Shown here in pieces: positions 55,446 to 64,000 of a stretch of 64,000 nucleotides of DNA. Each line of letters opens with the position of its first letter. Within the stretch, counting starts at the first letter, position 1. The stretch lies in contig NC_087066.1 of assembly GCF_963678635.1 (NCBI RefSeq), forward strand, positions 17,481,275 through 17,545,274, given 5' to 3'. The position numbers were made by a program, and so were the translations under genes. Source of the DNA: Symsagittifera roscoffensis. Lineage: Eukaryota; Xenacoelomorpha; Acoela; Convolutidae. The notes under the pieces are model-generated. The model searched no databases and was not told the DNA's origin. It saw only the letters and a program-made list of their open reading frames with translations.

Positions 55446-56690
55446 GACAAGTCTTGGGACAGTACCGAAGAAATCTTGGGACAGTGCAGTCTGGGGACGG
55501 TCTTGGAGCAGTGCAGTCTTGGGACAGTCTTGGGACAGTGTAGTCTTGGGACAGTCTTGGGATAGTGCAGTCCTAGGACAGTCTTGGGCCAGAGCAGTTT
55601 TGGTACGGTCTTGGGACAGTACAGTCTTGGGACGGTACGGTCTTGGGACAGTGTAGTCTTGGGAAGGAGCAGTCTTGTGACGGTGCGGTCTTGGGACAGT
55701 GGTCTTGGGACAGTGTTCCTGTCAAAATTTTTACGTTTCGGTGATAATTTGTTATTGGTATTTGAACAAACAGGTGATCACAAAATACCTGCGAAGAAGT
55801 TGGGTTTCAAATTGCCTGAGGCAACGAAAGGGAGATAAACACAGGGGGGTCAGTATTTGAAGCTTTTGGCCATTAAGATAGGGTTTTTGGAAATTTTTTT
55901 TTACTAGAGCTCAAGTGGTGGTCTACGGTACAGTGGTTCAAGAGTCCCGACAACGAAGAGGAAGAAATCCTACGATCCAGACACTTGGTGACAAGTCTTG
56001 GGACAGTACCGAAGAAATCTTGGGACAGTGCAGTCTGGGGACGGTCTTGGAGCAGTGCAGTCTTGGGACAGTCTTGGGACAGTGTAGTCTTGGGAAAGTC
56101 TTGGGATAGTGCAGTCCTAGGACAGTCTTGGGCCAGAGCAGTCTTGGTACGCTCTTGGGACAGTACAGTCTTGGGACGGTACGGTCTTGGGACAGTGTAG
56201 TCTTGGGACGGTGCACTCTTGTGACGGTGCGGTCTTTGGACACTGGTCTTGGGACAGTGGTATTGGGACAGTGGTCTTGGGACAGTGGTCTTGGGACAGT
56301 GGTCTTGGGACAGTAAACTTGGGACAGTGGTCTTGGGACAGTAGTCTTGGGACACTAGTCTTGGGACACTAGTCTTGGGACAGTAGTATTGGGACAGTAG
56401 TATTGGGACAGTAGTCTTGGGACAGTAGTCTTGGGACAGTAGTCTTAGGACAGTAGTCTTGGGACACTAGTCTTGGGACAATAGTCTTGGGACACTAGTC
56501 TTGGGACACTAGTCTTGGGACAGTAGTATTGGGACACTAGTCTTGGGACAGTAGCCTTGGGACAGTAGTCTTGGGACAGTAGTCTTGGGACAGTAGTCTT
56601 GGGACAGTAATCTTGAGACACTAGTCTTGGGACAGCAGTCTTGGGACACTAACAAGAAGTACTGGGACGGCACCGAATAGTCTTGGGACA
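55446..56690. repeat. CTTGGGACAGTAGT minisatellite of element C LTR
   Basis: Degenerate 13-15-bp units (GTCTTGGGACAGT with a 0-3-bp variable link). A short array (55,446-55,705) is followed by the third ~220-bp module and a long one (55,995-56,690). The first part uses higher-order pairs (CAGTGCAGTCTTGGGACAGT); the distal part (from about 56,240) becomes almost homogeneous (GTCTTGGGACAGTA), suggesting recent local expansion. Repeated peptides in all frames here are by-products. Confidence 0.9.
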
Positions 56691-56935
56691 GTAGAGAGAA
56701 AGCTTGGGACAGCACGAAGAAGTGGTGTGACGGTTCTAAAGGGTCTTAAGACAGGTCGAAATAAGTGAATCAAAAGCGATAGGACTAATCGGAACGTTGA
56801 ATCGCGATAGATCGGATACTGTTGGGATCACGAGTTTGTAAAAGTTTAATAAATCTTATAAGGAATAGGAAGGTAGTTTTTCTTTTTATTACATCGGTTA
56901 GCCCAAGAATAACAAAGAAGAACTTTTCAGTTAGC

Positions 56936-58720
56936 ATGGTCAACACAGGGAGTAATTTAGAGAACAAGACAAAAGAGGGCGCGGAAGGGAAACACGCGGA
57001 ATCCGCCAATGAGATTGACCTAGAAACACCAGACCAGAGTGTGGATGAGGTGGAGAAGAAGACGACGGAGTCGACACCGATGCCGAATGCAGAGGAACCA
57101 AATCCAAAGTCGATAGAGTTCTCGCCGATAGACACTGTGGAGGATACAACAGGCAACACGCCAGAAGCAGTATAGAACGAGTCTCGAGTAAAAACGTCAT
57201 TTACTGAAAGGTTGGCAATGATGGTCGAGATGAAATCAAGAGACATAGTGACGGAGGAACCGAAAACCAGGAAAGGGAAAACATTTGGAACAGTTTCCAC
57301 GAAAACGGCAGTGACCAACCAAGACGAAGACCTAGATAAACAGGGATCAGCATCCAACAGCAGAGCAACAGCTGACCATGAAACAACAACTTCTCTTGAG
57401 CTGGGCGATCTGATGGCGAAGCTAGATCAGATCGACAAGAGACCTAAGCACAGCGAGGAGGGTAGAGAAGTGATAAAGAAAGAATTAAGATACAACAAAC
57501 AGGAGTACCTGGACAACTATTTCAATCTGGCGAAAGCGACAGAGGAAAAGCTTCAGCAGATATCAGACAAAGTAGATGCCACTGGTGGACAGCGAGTCAA
57601 GAACATCAAAAAATACATGCAAGAGATGAAGAAACGGTATGACGCAGTGAAAAGCCAGTTGGGGAGTCTGGAAACGAGAATAGACACAATGAGTAGGGAC
57701 CAGGTTGAGAGTTCATGTGCAATACAGGTAAAACTAGACGCCATCTTGAGACACTCTACTTCACAGGACAGGCCGACAGCGGATCGAACGCAAGGCAACA
57801 GAGTTGATTTCGTGGAACCACAACGGAACAAACGGCAATCAACACCGTTACCACTACCCAGGGATGCCGCGAGCACAGCACCGGGGGGGGGGGGCAAGGC
57901 AATTGTGAAAAGTGGAACAGCAAATACGACGAGTGGTCCAGGGGATTCCACGACTCACAATAACGTGGGACCGGATGCCATGACGTGGGCAAGCACCTGG
58001 GAAATGGTGAACAGGACACTAGAAGCCTTCGCCACGAGGAACACCGACTCGAGTGACAGAGGAGGTAACAAATCCAGGAAAACTTTCAAAAAACCGAAAG
58101 AATTCAAGGATGATTCAGATGGATGCAATGATACTTGGGTAGAAGTCATGAGATTACACTTGGAAAAAGACAACTTGAACGATGAGAGACAAGCATGCAC
58201 AGCGATACTCAGCAACTTAGAAGGCACGGCATTGAAGTGCGTGGTTGCGAAGAAGGAAGAGGAACGCGACACTGCGGATAAAATCTTCGAGATATTGTTG
58301 AATCGATTCGGGTCAGGCATGAAGGGTCATCAAGCGATGATGCGATTTGAAAAGAGAAGGCAAAGGGACGATGAATCGATTGATCGGTTCCTAGATGATC
58401 TCGAGAGCTTGAGACGAAGAAGTGATCCTGAAGAGTCAACGAACAGAAGAAACTTTAGCATCGCCTCAAAGTTCATTGATGGGGTAAAAAGTGATGACTT
58501 GAGGACAATGTTAGCAACGTTTTATACATTGTCGAAAGACAATGCACCGAATCCAGAGGAGATGAGACAGAAGTCAAGGGAGTACATGCTAATGAAGCCC
58601 AAGAAATACACATATTCGGATAACGGGAACATGCAAGGAGGGAGCCAACCACAAAGGTCGTCATGGTACAAGCCTAGAGATGACATGGACAAACGTAGAT
58701 CATGCGCGAACTGAGGGTCA
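56936..58720 (+). pseudogene. gag: gag of element C
   Basis: The start is the ATG at 56,936 (MVNTGSNLENKTKEG), just after TTTTCAG and TTAGC. Order: acidic disordered N-terminus; in-frame TAG (57,176-57,178); a long coiled coil (about 57,400-57,760: EYLDNYFNLAKATEEKLQQI, MKKRYDAVKSQLGSLETRI); Gly-rich linker with a G tract (57,885-57,894); capsid (from about 57,990: EMVNRTLEAFATRN, DGCNDTWVEVMRLHLEKDNL, NLEGTALKCVVAKK, IFEILLNRFGSGMKGHQAMM, SIDRFLDDLESLRRRSDP, KFIDGVKSDDLRTML); then the knuckle CAN-stop-GSADHHVADC, where TGA (58,712-58,714) replaces the second zinc Cys. It is the best-preserved Gag of the window and shows the full capsid that B has lost. Confidence 0.88.
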
Positions 58721-59760
58721 GCTGATCATCACGTGGCGGATTGCACAACATACAAGCAGGGCATGAAGAGTTTGGGATACGCACCAGATGAGGAAGATAT
58801 GAGCCAGATGGAAGAACACGAGAAGGCCAACGGGTGTTGTAATTTTGTTGAGCATGAAATAGAATTTGAAGAGAATGCGGTACCCCACAGGGAGGGGGCG
58901 AGGCGCTTGACCCCCCACAAATCAGAGGCATGTAGGAAAGAAATAGAGACATTACTAGAGTATGACATGATAGAACCATCCAAGTCACCGTGGGCGTGTG
59001 GAGTAGTGATGGCCAAAAAGAAAGGCGACCAATTGAGGTTTTTCTGTGACTTTCGGTATCTGAACGTCACGGTGAAGGATGCCTATCCCATACCTAGGAT
59101 TGACGAGAGTCTCTCGAAGTTAGGTGACGCAAAATTTTTTACAACTCTTGATTTAGGTTCTAACAGGTCCCGCTGAGAAAGCAAGACAGGAACAAAACAG
59201 GGTTCGCTTGCGAGTTAAGACTGTTTCAATGGAAACGGATGCCGTTTGGTCTTTGCAATGCCACAGCCACATTTCAACGGTTGATGGCACATGCGCTGAT
59301 AGGTGTGGCAAAGAAGTACGGCAATCTGGTAATGTGCTACGTGGACGACGTAGTAATAGCGACGCCCACACTAGAAGACCACATCGAGCGACTGGACGAG
59401 GTGTTTGCATGTATGAAGAGGTCGGGGCTGAAGTGTAAACCATCAAAGTGCGAGATACTCAAGGATTCGATAAAATACTTGGGCAGGATGGTGGACAGGC
59501 ATGGCATCAGACCGGATCCCGATGCAGTAGAAGCAGTTCTAACTTGGAAATCGCCAAAAACGGAGCACCAGTTGATGAGATTCCTGGGTTTTGCGAACTA
59601 CTACAGGGAATTCATCAAGGGCTATGCAGACAAGGTATACCCGATGCAACAATTAATGAGACACAAAGGCAAAAAGTTCACATGGAACAACGCAGCAGAA
59701 GAATCATTCCAGAGGATAAAGAAAGAGTTGTGCGAGGCACCGGTGTTAGGGATGCCAACG
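58715..59760 (+). pseudogene. pol: Gag-RT fusion by deletion, and reverse transcriptase (element C)
   Basis: The rest of knuckle 1 (GSADHHVADCTTYKQGMKSLGY) continues in frame through DEEDMSQMEEHE and passes at KANGCCNFVEHEIEFEE (about 58,825) directly into sequence that in B lies upstream of RT. About 1.8 kb (knuckle 2, spacer, protease) is absent. RT blocks: EPSKSPWACGVVMAKKKGDQL, FCDFRYLN, YPIPRIDESLSKLG, FFTTLDLGS (first catalytic Asp, about 59,150), then a small deletion removing AFWQ and shifting frame (59,160), then VPLRKQDRNKTGFACELRLF, QWKRMPFGLCNATATFQR, VMCYVDDVVIATPTLEDH (YVDD at 59,338-59,349), FANYYREFIKGYADKVYPM. Confidence 0.87.
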
Positions 59761-60165
59761 GAAAAAAGGATGTACGTGTTGGATACGGACGCGTCGGTAG
59801 TCGCGATTTCTGGAATTCTCCATCAAGAACAAGAATGGAACGGGAAGACAGTCTTCAGACCAATAGCGTACGGGAGCAACGTCTTGAGTGATACAGAAAT
59901 GAAGTACAGGGCGCCGAAAGCAGAGATGTTTGCGGTGGTTACTTTTGTCGAGAAATACAGAGCATACTTAGGCAGTGAGCCATTTAAGCTGCGGGTCGAC
60001 AACAGGGCACTCAGCTGGCTGAAGACGTACTCGATGGACAAGAGCTACATTGGGAGATGGATAGTTCGCTTGGATTGGTACAACATGATAATTGAGCATA
60101 GAACAAGGGACAAACATTAGAATGCCGATAGCTTGAGTAAGAAGACGGAGTTCTACGAGAGACAG
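59761..60165 (+). pseudogene. pol: RNase H domain (element C)
   Basis: Blocks: MYVLDTDASVVAISGILHQEQ (59,770), YGSNVLSDTEMKYRAPKAEM, KLRVDNRALSWLKTYSMDKSY, IGRWIVRLDWYNMIIEHRTRDKH, then TAG (60,118-60,120) where B has CAG (Gln), then NADSLSKK with the last catalytic Asp. Except for this stop the domain is complete. Confidence 0.85.
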
Positions 60166-61029
60166 GAACAGAGGGAGGCGGACAGGCCCGAAATTAAAGA
60201 TGGGTTCTCCTTCATGGACAAAGAAACGTATGACAGTCTTCCACTCACGAGATGGCTAGACAAGTCAGGCAAACCGATAGAAGATCATCCCGAATTACCA
60301 CAGGAGCCTCAAAAGAAAACAATCTTCAAGAAGGACCGAGGGATGCCGATAGAGATTATGCTCAAGGCAAAAATTGTGAGAGAGACGCTCAAGGAAAAAG
60401 GCTATGATCTCAACCAGGTGGAAACGGGAGATACTCCGATAGATGAAGACTTGGGGAGATTACTTGAGAAACTGGCAGATGATAAACCCGTGAACGAAGG
60501 AAAGGGTAGGGAGGAACCGGAAGTCACGATACTGCGAAGGAGTGAAACAGTTGGCAACGCAGACTCTTTAAGAGGAAGCGTTACTGATGGCAAAGAAGTC
60601 GTGCGGTCACTGGTTGACAAAACCCCTGATAACATATTTGAGCGGACTCAGGTTAGGAAGAAGAAAGTGGCGTTTAAGGAAGAAGCTGAACACCTGGGAC
60701 TAGGTCAAGAGTCCGGGGAGTGGTCCACGTCCACGGAGGAAGAAGAAACCGGAGAAGAGAAATTGCCCGGGGAGTGTGACACATGGGATGAAGATTCGGA
60801 AAAGAGCAGCGATGATCAGGATAGTCTATGCATGATACTGGCAGAGGAGAAGATGAGACACCGCGACAGGGAGCTACAAACAGATCCCTCCTCAGGAACG
60901 TACAACTCGGATGAACAAGAAGTACAAGGAGTGAAGAACTTGAGAAAATTGCGGTATCGAGTAAACTATTCAGGGAACTATCATGCAACTCAAATGTCAG
61001 AACAAATCTGGTGCCAGAAGATGATATGA
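60133..61029 (+). pseudogene. pol: RNase H-integrase linker (element C)
   Basis: A 298-codon frame, rich in charged residues: LPLTRWLDKSGKPIEDHP near the start (shared with B), then a long acidic, presumably disordered stretch (EEEETGEEKLPGECD), ending IWCQKMI. A frameshift in the following ~20 bp leads to KLKDDIHNPGEMN, the start of the integrase segment. The linker is longer and more acidic than in B. Confidence 0.7.
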
Positions 61030-62246
61030 AGATCGTGAAGAGGATTATATGCGTAAAGCTGAAGGATGACATCCACAACCCTGGGGAAATGAATGGACAG
61101 ATCATGGCACTAAAGGAACATGTCAAAGCGAGATATAGGCTGTCGGACCTGATAAGGGCCCAGAAGAATGACAAAATGACAAGTAACCTCTCCAAATGGA
61201 TCCGGACGGGGTCTAAGGAGAAAGGGGAACTTGAGGAAGACAGCTACAAGATCTTGAGCCAGTTTTACAAAGAAAAAAAATTACTCTATCACACAGCTGA
61301 TGGGGTGGTAGCGTGCAAGAGAAAAGATGAGGAGAAGATATTACACAAGCACAACCTCATCATATTACCACAATTGTATCAGACGGAGGTTTTATTCAGA
61401 TCGCACGATCGGATGGGACACCAGGGGATAGACAAAGTGCAACAGAGAATACTTCACAGGTTTGATTGGCCAGGATTAAGGAAAGCTTGCGAGAGATGGG
61501 TGAATGCATGCCTGGCATGCCTGCAAGTAAAAGACCCAAGGAAAATGAAGTTCCCACTCAAGTCTGTTGAAAGCTCGGAATTAAACGATGTGGTGCAGAT
61601 AGACCATCAAAAAATCTGCATGACAGAGTCGGGATATAACCAGATACTGGTTATAATAGATCACTTCACAAAGTTGGCAGAAGCGGTCCCGTGTCAGACA
61701 GCCTCAGCAGAGGAGACTTGTGACCACCTGATAACGCATTGGATATCACGATATGGTTTTCCATTGACTTTTCAGTCAGACAACGGCAAAGCCTTTGTGG
61801 GGGACTTCACAAACGAATTGATGAAGAGGTCACACATTGCTCAAGCACACTCGACAACCTACCATCCTCAGACCAACGGGCTGGTAGAGAGACAGAATAG
61901 AACGTTGGTGAACATGTTGAGAGTATACTGCTCAAGATACATGACGGACTGGGATAAATATCTGCCGCAAGTCGTAGGGGCGTACAACAGTACGCAACAC
62001 TCAACAACGGGCATCAAACCTTTCATGATGTTGACGGGCAGGGAGAGAGCAATGCCCCTGACATGCTTTTACCCTGAATACGAAGGGAAGAGGACGTCGC
62101 CTCAAGCTTACGTTAAAGAAGCGATCAGGAGACAGCAGGAACTAAACGAGCTCTGCAGGAGGAACACTGCGCAAGCACAAATGAGACAGCGCAAGAAATA
62201 TGATGAAAAGATTTTACAGGCGAAGCCATATGAAGTGGGCCAGTAA
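61011..62246 (+). pseudogene. pol: Integrase (element C)
   Basis: The best-preserved integrase here. RYRLSDLIRAQKNDKM leads to an HHCC finger (RSHDRMGHQGIDKV with both His; CERWVNACLACLQV with the Cys pair). The catalytic triad is D (VVQIDHQK, codon at about 61,602), D (FQSDNGKAFVG, about 61,779) and E (NGLVERQN, about 61,887), with 35 residues between the last two. RVYCSRYMTDWDKYLPQVVGAYN follows, then STTGIKPFMMLTGRE and a helical ELNELCRRNTAQAQMRQRKK. The frame ends at TAA (62,244-62,246) where B has a Tyr codon (GDYVWVF). Confidence 0.9.
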
Positions 62247-62445
62247 GTGTGGGTCTTCCAGAATGTCATACCGGCAAAAGGGACAAAAAAAACTACTTAA
62301 GAAATGGAGAGGACCATTCATGATATCGGAACTACACCAACAAGGACGGTTCTATCGCTTGAGTACGGGGCGAGCAGCACATTATGAGAATCTGAAGTCT
62401 CACGTCCCATCCCCAGAGGACTGGTGTATACCACAGGACATGGAG
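62247..62445 (+). pseudogene. pol: Integrase GPY/F domain (element C)
   Basis: After the TAA: VWVFQNVIPAKGTKK, a frameshift in the A-tract at 62,284-62,290, then KKWRGPFMISELHQQGRFYRL, STGRAAHYENLKSHVPSPEDW. The W-x-GP-F core is intact. Confidence 0.8.
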
Positions 62446-63110
62446 GGACTTGAGTACCTACTGGTGGAGCCAGCGTGTGAGGTGAACGAAAAAGTAACCA
62501 GAGAGAAAAATGATGGCAACGAGAACTTGAGTTTGGATGACAATGAAAAGATAGAAGCGGACTCTGAGGCGGAATCCTTTGTGGAAGAAGACTGGAACGA
62601 TCCATAGCAGGGTGAGGTGCCGAAGTGGACAGAACCAGACTTACCAATATCAGCGGGGACTAAGAGTGCCAATCGCAAACGGACAGGCATGAGGTACAAC
62701 AGGTACGGAGATGATTTCTTGATTGATAAGATACAGCCCGATGAACTAAGCGAAGAGCTACTAAGTGTGGGCGAACTGGCAGCCGACGATGAATGGCAAA
62801 TTATCAATGATAAAGAACACTACCCGCAGGAAGAGTACTCGACACCAGAACGAGAGACCGATTTGGAACAGAACGAGATAGAGAGGAGGGAGAATACGAA
62901 CTTGAGGTTATTAGAATGGATGCGCGATGTCAAGAACGGAAACGGCGAAAGACAAAGCATCCAACAAGTTGACGTATCAGCGGAAAAGCACATGAAAACG
63001 GAGGATCCCCTCTTCGGCTGGATAGCAACAGACAGGCCTCTCGAGATTCCACCAGATAATTTAGACCCAGCACCATCGACGGGACGTCGATAAATCTTTT
63101 TGTCCGGGGA
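62446..63110 (+). pseudogene. pol: Acidic linker after integrase (element C)
   Basis: EPACEVNEKVTREKNDGNEN is shared with B. An acidic run to a TAG (62,605-62,607) where B continues (DPVQ) is followed by GDDFLIDKIQPDELSEELL, a long acidic/amide-rich part and LRLLEWMRDVKNGNG. A frameshift at about 63,090 leads to INLFVRGVGVGLTHAKNLMI (63,092-63,150), the conserved entry segment of the macro-like module. Confidence 0.65.
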
Positions 63111-63692
63111 GTGGGGGTAGGACTTACCCACGCCAAAAATTTGATGATAAAGAAACTCAGGGAAGTGAGAGAAACGAGCGAACTAGAACTGGATGGGGAG
63201 GAGGCTGAGCTTACCATAGGACGGAATTTCAAAACGAAGTTTGAAATACCCAACGAATACTCGGAGAACATCCTGATAACGGATAGCGACTTCATTCTGT
63301 CGGAGAGGACTAGCGCAATCTGTATCACGGCGGACATGAGTTTCAAATCAAGACTGGAGGCCGACTTCAAGAGGGAATACCAGAACGTGGAGTTTCTATT
63401 CAGACAGAGACCGGGGCTGGGAGGAATGGCTGCGCTTCCACCATCAGTAGCACAAGTCCCAGGCAAATACCTGTGCTTCTTAGTGACGAGGGTCAGTGAG
63501 AGGAACACGATCGATCTTGAACACGTGATGTTGGCACTAACGAGATTGCGAGACTTCATGATCGAAAGAAGAATAACGGAAGTCTCAATGCCGGTCTATG
63601 ACCCGAACAGGGGCAAGCTGAGCCCAAGGGAATTATATGCTATCCTACACGTGGTCTTCGCAGAAACGGAGATAATGGTACATCTGCACTAG
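63100..63692 (+). pseudogene. Macro-domain-like module at the Pol C-terminus (element C)
   Basis: It reads without interruption for about 195 codons, the longest intact version in the window. Segments in order: FVRGVGVGLTH, a charged helix, ILITDSDFILSER, SAICITADMSFK, RLEADFKREYQNVEF, GKYLCFLVTRVSER, HVMLALTRLRDFMIERRI, TEVSMPVYDPNRGKLSPREL, ILHVVFAETEIMVHLH, then TAG where B has Lys (six codons before B's end). In the 50-residue first half 34 positions are identical to B. Secondary-structure order fits a macro domain, but the Gly-rich second loop is DPNRG and catalytic Lys/Asp are not evident. Function unknown; a structural or altered ligand-binding role is as likely as catalysis. Confidence 0.7.
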
Positions 63693-64000
63693 AAATACTA
63701 CCTGAGTATCACCTAAGTCGGTCACATGGGGGTCTCGAGTTGGGCATGAAGGGATCTCAAGTTAGGTATTGGGGCACGGAACAGTAAAAAAGGATCTTAA
63801 TGGTGATTGGCATGACAATTAAATTTTAAATGATTGACGGTGCTAAAACATAAAATCAATCTGCATGCTCTTAGAAAACTTCCAGTTGAATTATTTTAGT
63901 AAAACGAAAGGACAAGGTTTTAACTATAATAATGGGGGGGTTAGGTTAGGAACATAGCATCTTAGTCTAAAGATCAAGTTTTATTTTCAGATTGATTTGG
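63693..64000 (+). promoter_or_regulatory. Gap after pol of element C, with candidate 3' splice site near the window end
   Basis: No frame. AGTTTTATTTTCAG|ATTG at 63,978-63,995 is a strong acceptor-like signal in the place matching the gap 19,107-19,487 of B. The start of any downstream frame lies beyond the window. Confidence 0.45.

Larger units (their letters stand above)
36232..55463. repeat. 19.23-kb tandem duplication, copy 2
   Basis: Second copy, offset 19,231 (19,232 beyond about 50,670). At 55,463 it continues into the full minisatellite and element C, whereas copy 1 ends at the corresponding base. The differences from copy 1 are at about 38,578, 44,157-44,176 (three), 44,607, 48,852, 49,837 and 50,669-50,675. 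Confidence 0.93.
52560..56935 (+). repeat. 5' LTR and leader of element C
   Basis: Plus-strand LTR. The start is an estimate; blocks shared with B's LTR read in reverse lie at 53,125-53,610. Contents in order: 69-bp repeats (53,961-54,214); donor-like TTAAG|GTAGGT (54,636-54,647); three copies of a ~220-bp module (starting about 54,798, 55,174 and 55,718: CCTGTCAA-ATTTTTA, GAACAGGTGATCACAAAAT, GGGTTTCAAA, ATGGTACACGGTACAGTGGT), each followed by more minisatellite units than the one before; and a short leader to the gag ATG with TTTTCAG (56,924-56,930) immediately upstream. No primer-binding site was recognised. Confidence 0.55.
52560..64000 (+). mobile_element. Element C: Ty3/Gypsy-type retrotransposon, 5' LTR to macro-like module
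   Basis: Same family as B by motif, in the opposite orientation and head-to-head with it. LTR/leader to 56,935, gag 56,936-58,720, RT, RNase H, integrase, GPY/F, linker and macro-like module to 63,692; the window ends before any downstream frame. The second CCHC knuckle and the protease have been removed by an internal deletion, and the frame is broken at least seven times. C is diverged from B, so the two are separate lineages rather than recent copies. Confidence 0.82.

Noticed and set aside
55873-56355. A 160-codon frame of repeated SQDCPKT-like peptides
   Set aside because: By-product of the CTTGGGACAGT minisatellite; repeated peptides appear in several frames and both strands.

Overview
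The window looks like a stretch of a eukaryotic, probably invertebrate, genome made almost entirely of very large, decayed Ty3/Gypsy-type (Metaviridae) LTR retrotransposons. I see no host gene, no rRNA or intact tRNA gene and nothing prokaryotic. The reasons are the gag capsid, CCHC knuckles, DTG protease, YVDD reverse transcriptase, RNase H, DD(35)E integrase and GPY/F order, the multi-kilobase non-coding LTRs, the minisatellites and the splice-like signals. The phylum cannot be fixed from sequence alone. Every long reading frame is broken by stops, frameshifts or deletions, so these are fossils or at best rescue-dependent copies.

Layout. (1) Element A, minus strand, 1-9,488: gag start, structured leader and LTR. 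It carries an internal 3.78-kb tandem duplication (189-3,967 and 3,968-7,737) and leaves the window at base 1. (2) Element B, minus strand, from a 5' LTR ending at about 32,513 down to a 3' LTR whose outer end is at 9,488. That LTR also serves as the 5' LTR of A. B carries gag, protease, RT, RNase H, integrase, an acidic linker and a macro-domain-like module, then a further 8.5 kb of reading frame (19,106-10,620) with a coiled coil, an SGNH/GDSL-hydrolase domain and about 2,000 codons I do not recognise. (3) A nearly perfect 19.23-kb direct tandem duplication: 17,001-36,231 is repeated at 36,232-55,463 with nine differences found. It copies the 5' two thirds of B, its 5' LTR and the beginning of the LTR of element C. 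(4) Element C, plus strand, head-to-head with B: a minisatellite-rich LTR ending before 56,936, then gag, RT, RNase H, integrase, GPY/F and the macro-like module up to 63,692. C has lost its second zinc knuckle and protease by an internal deletion.

In an intact ancestor the genomic RNA would have made Gag and a Pol whose C-terminus carried the macro-like module. The large downstream frame sits where env lies in errantiviruses. Candidate splice donors in the LTR/leader and acceptors before the downstream frame suggest it was expressed from a spliced RNA. The macro-like module and the SGNH domain are the most unusual parts: they imply an LTR element that carried ADP-ribose-binding-like and esterase-like folds.
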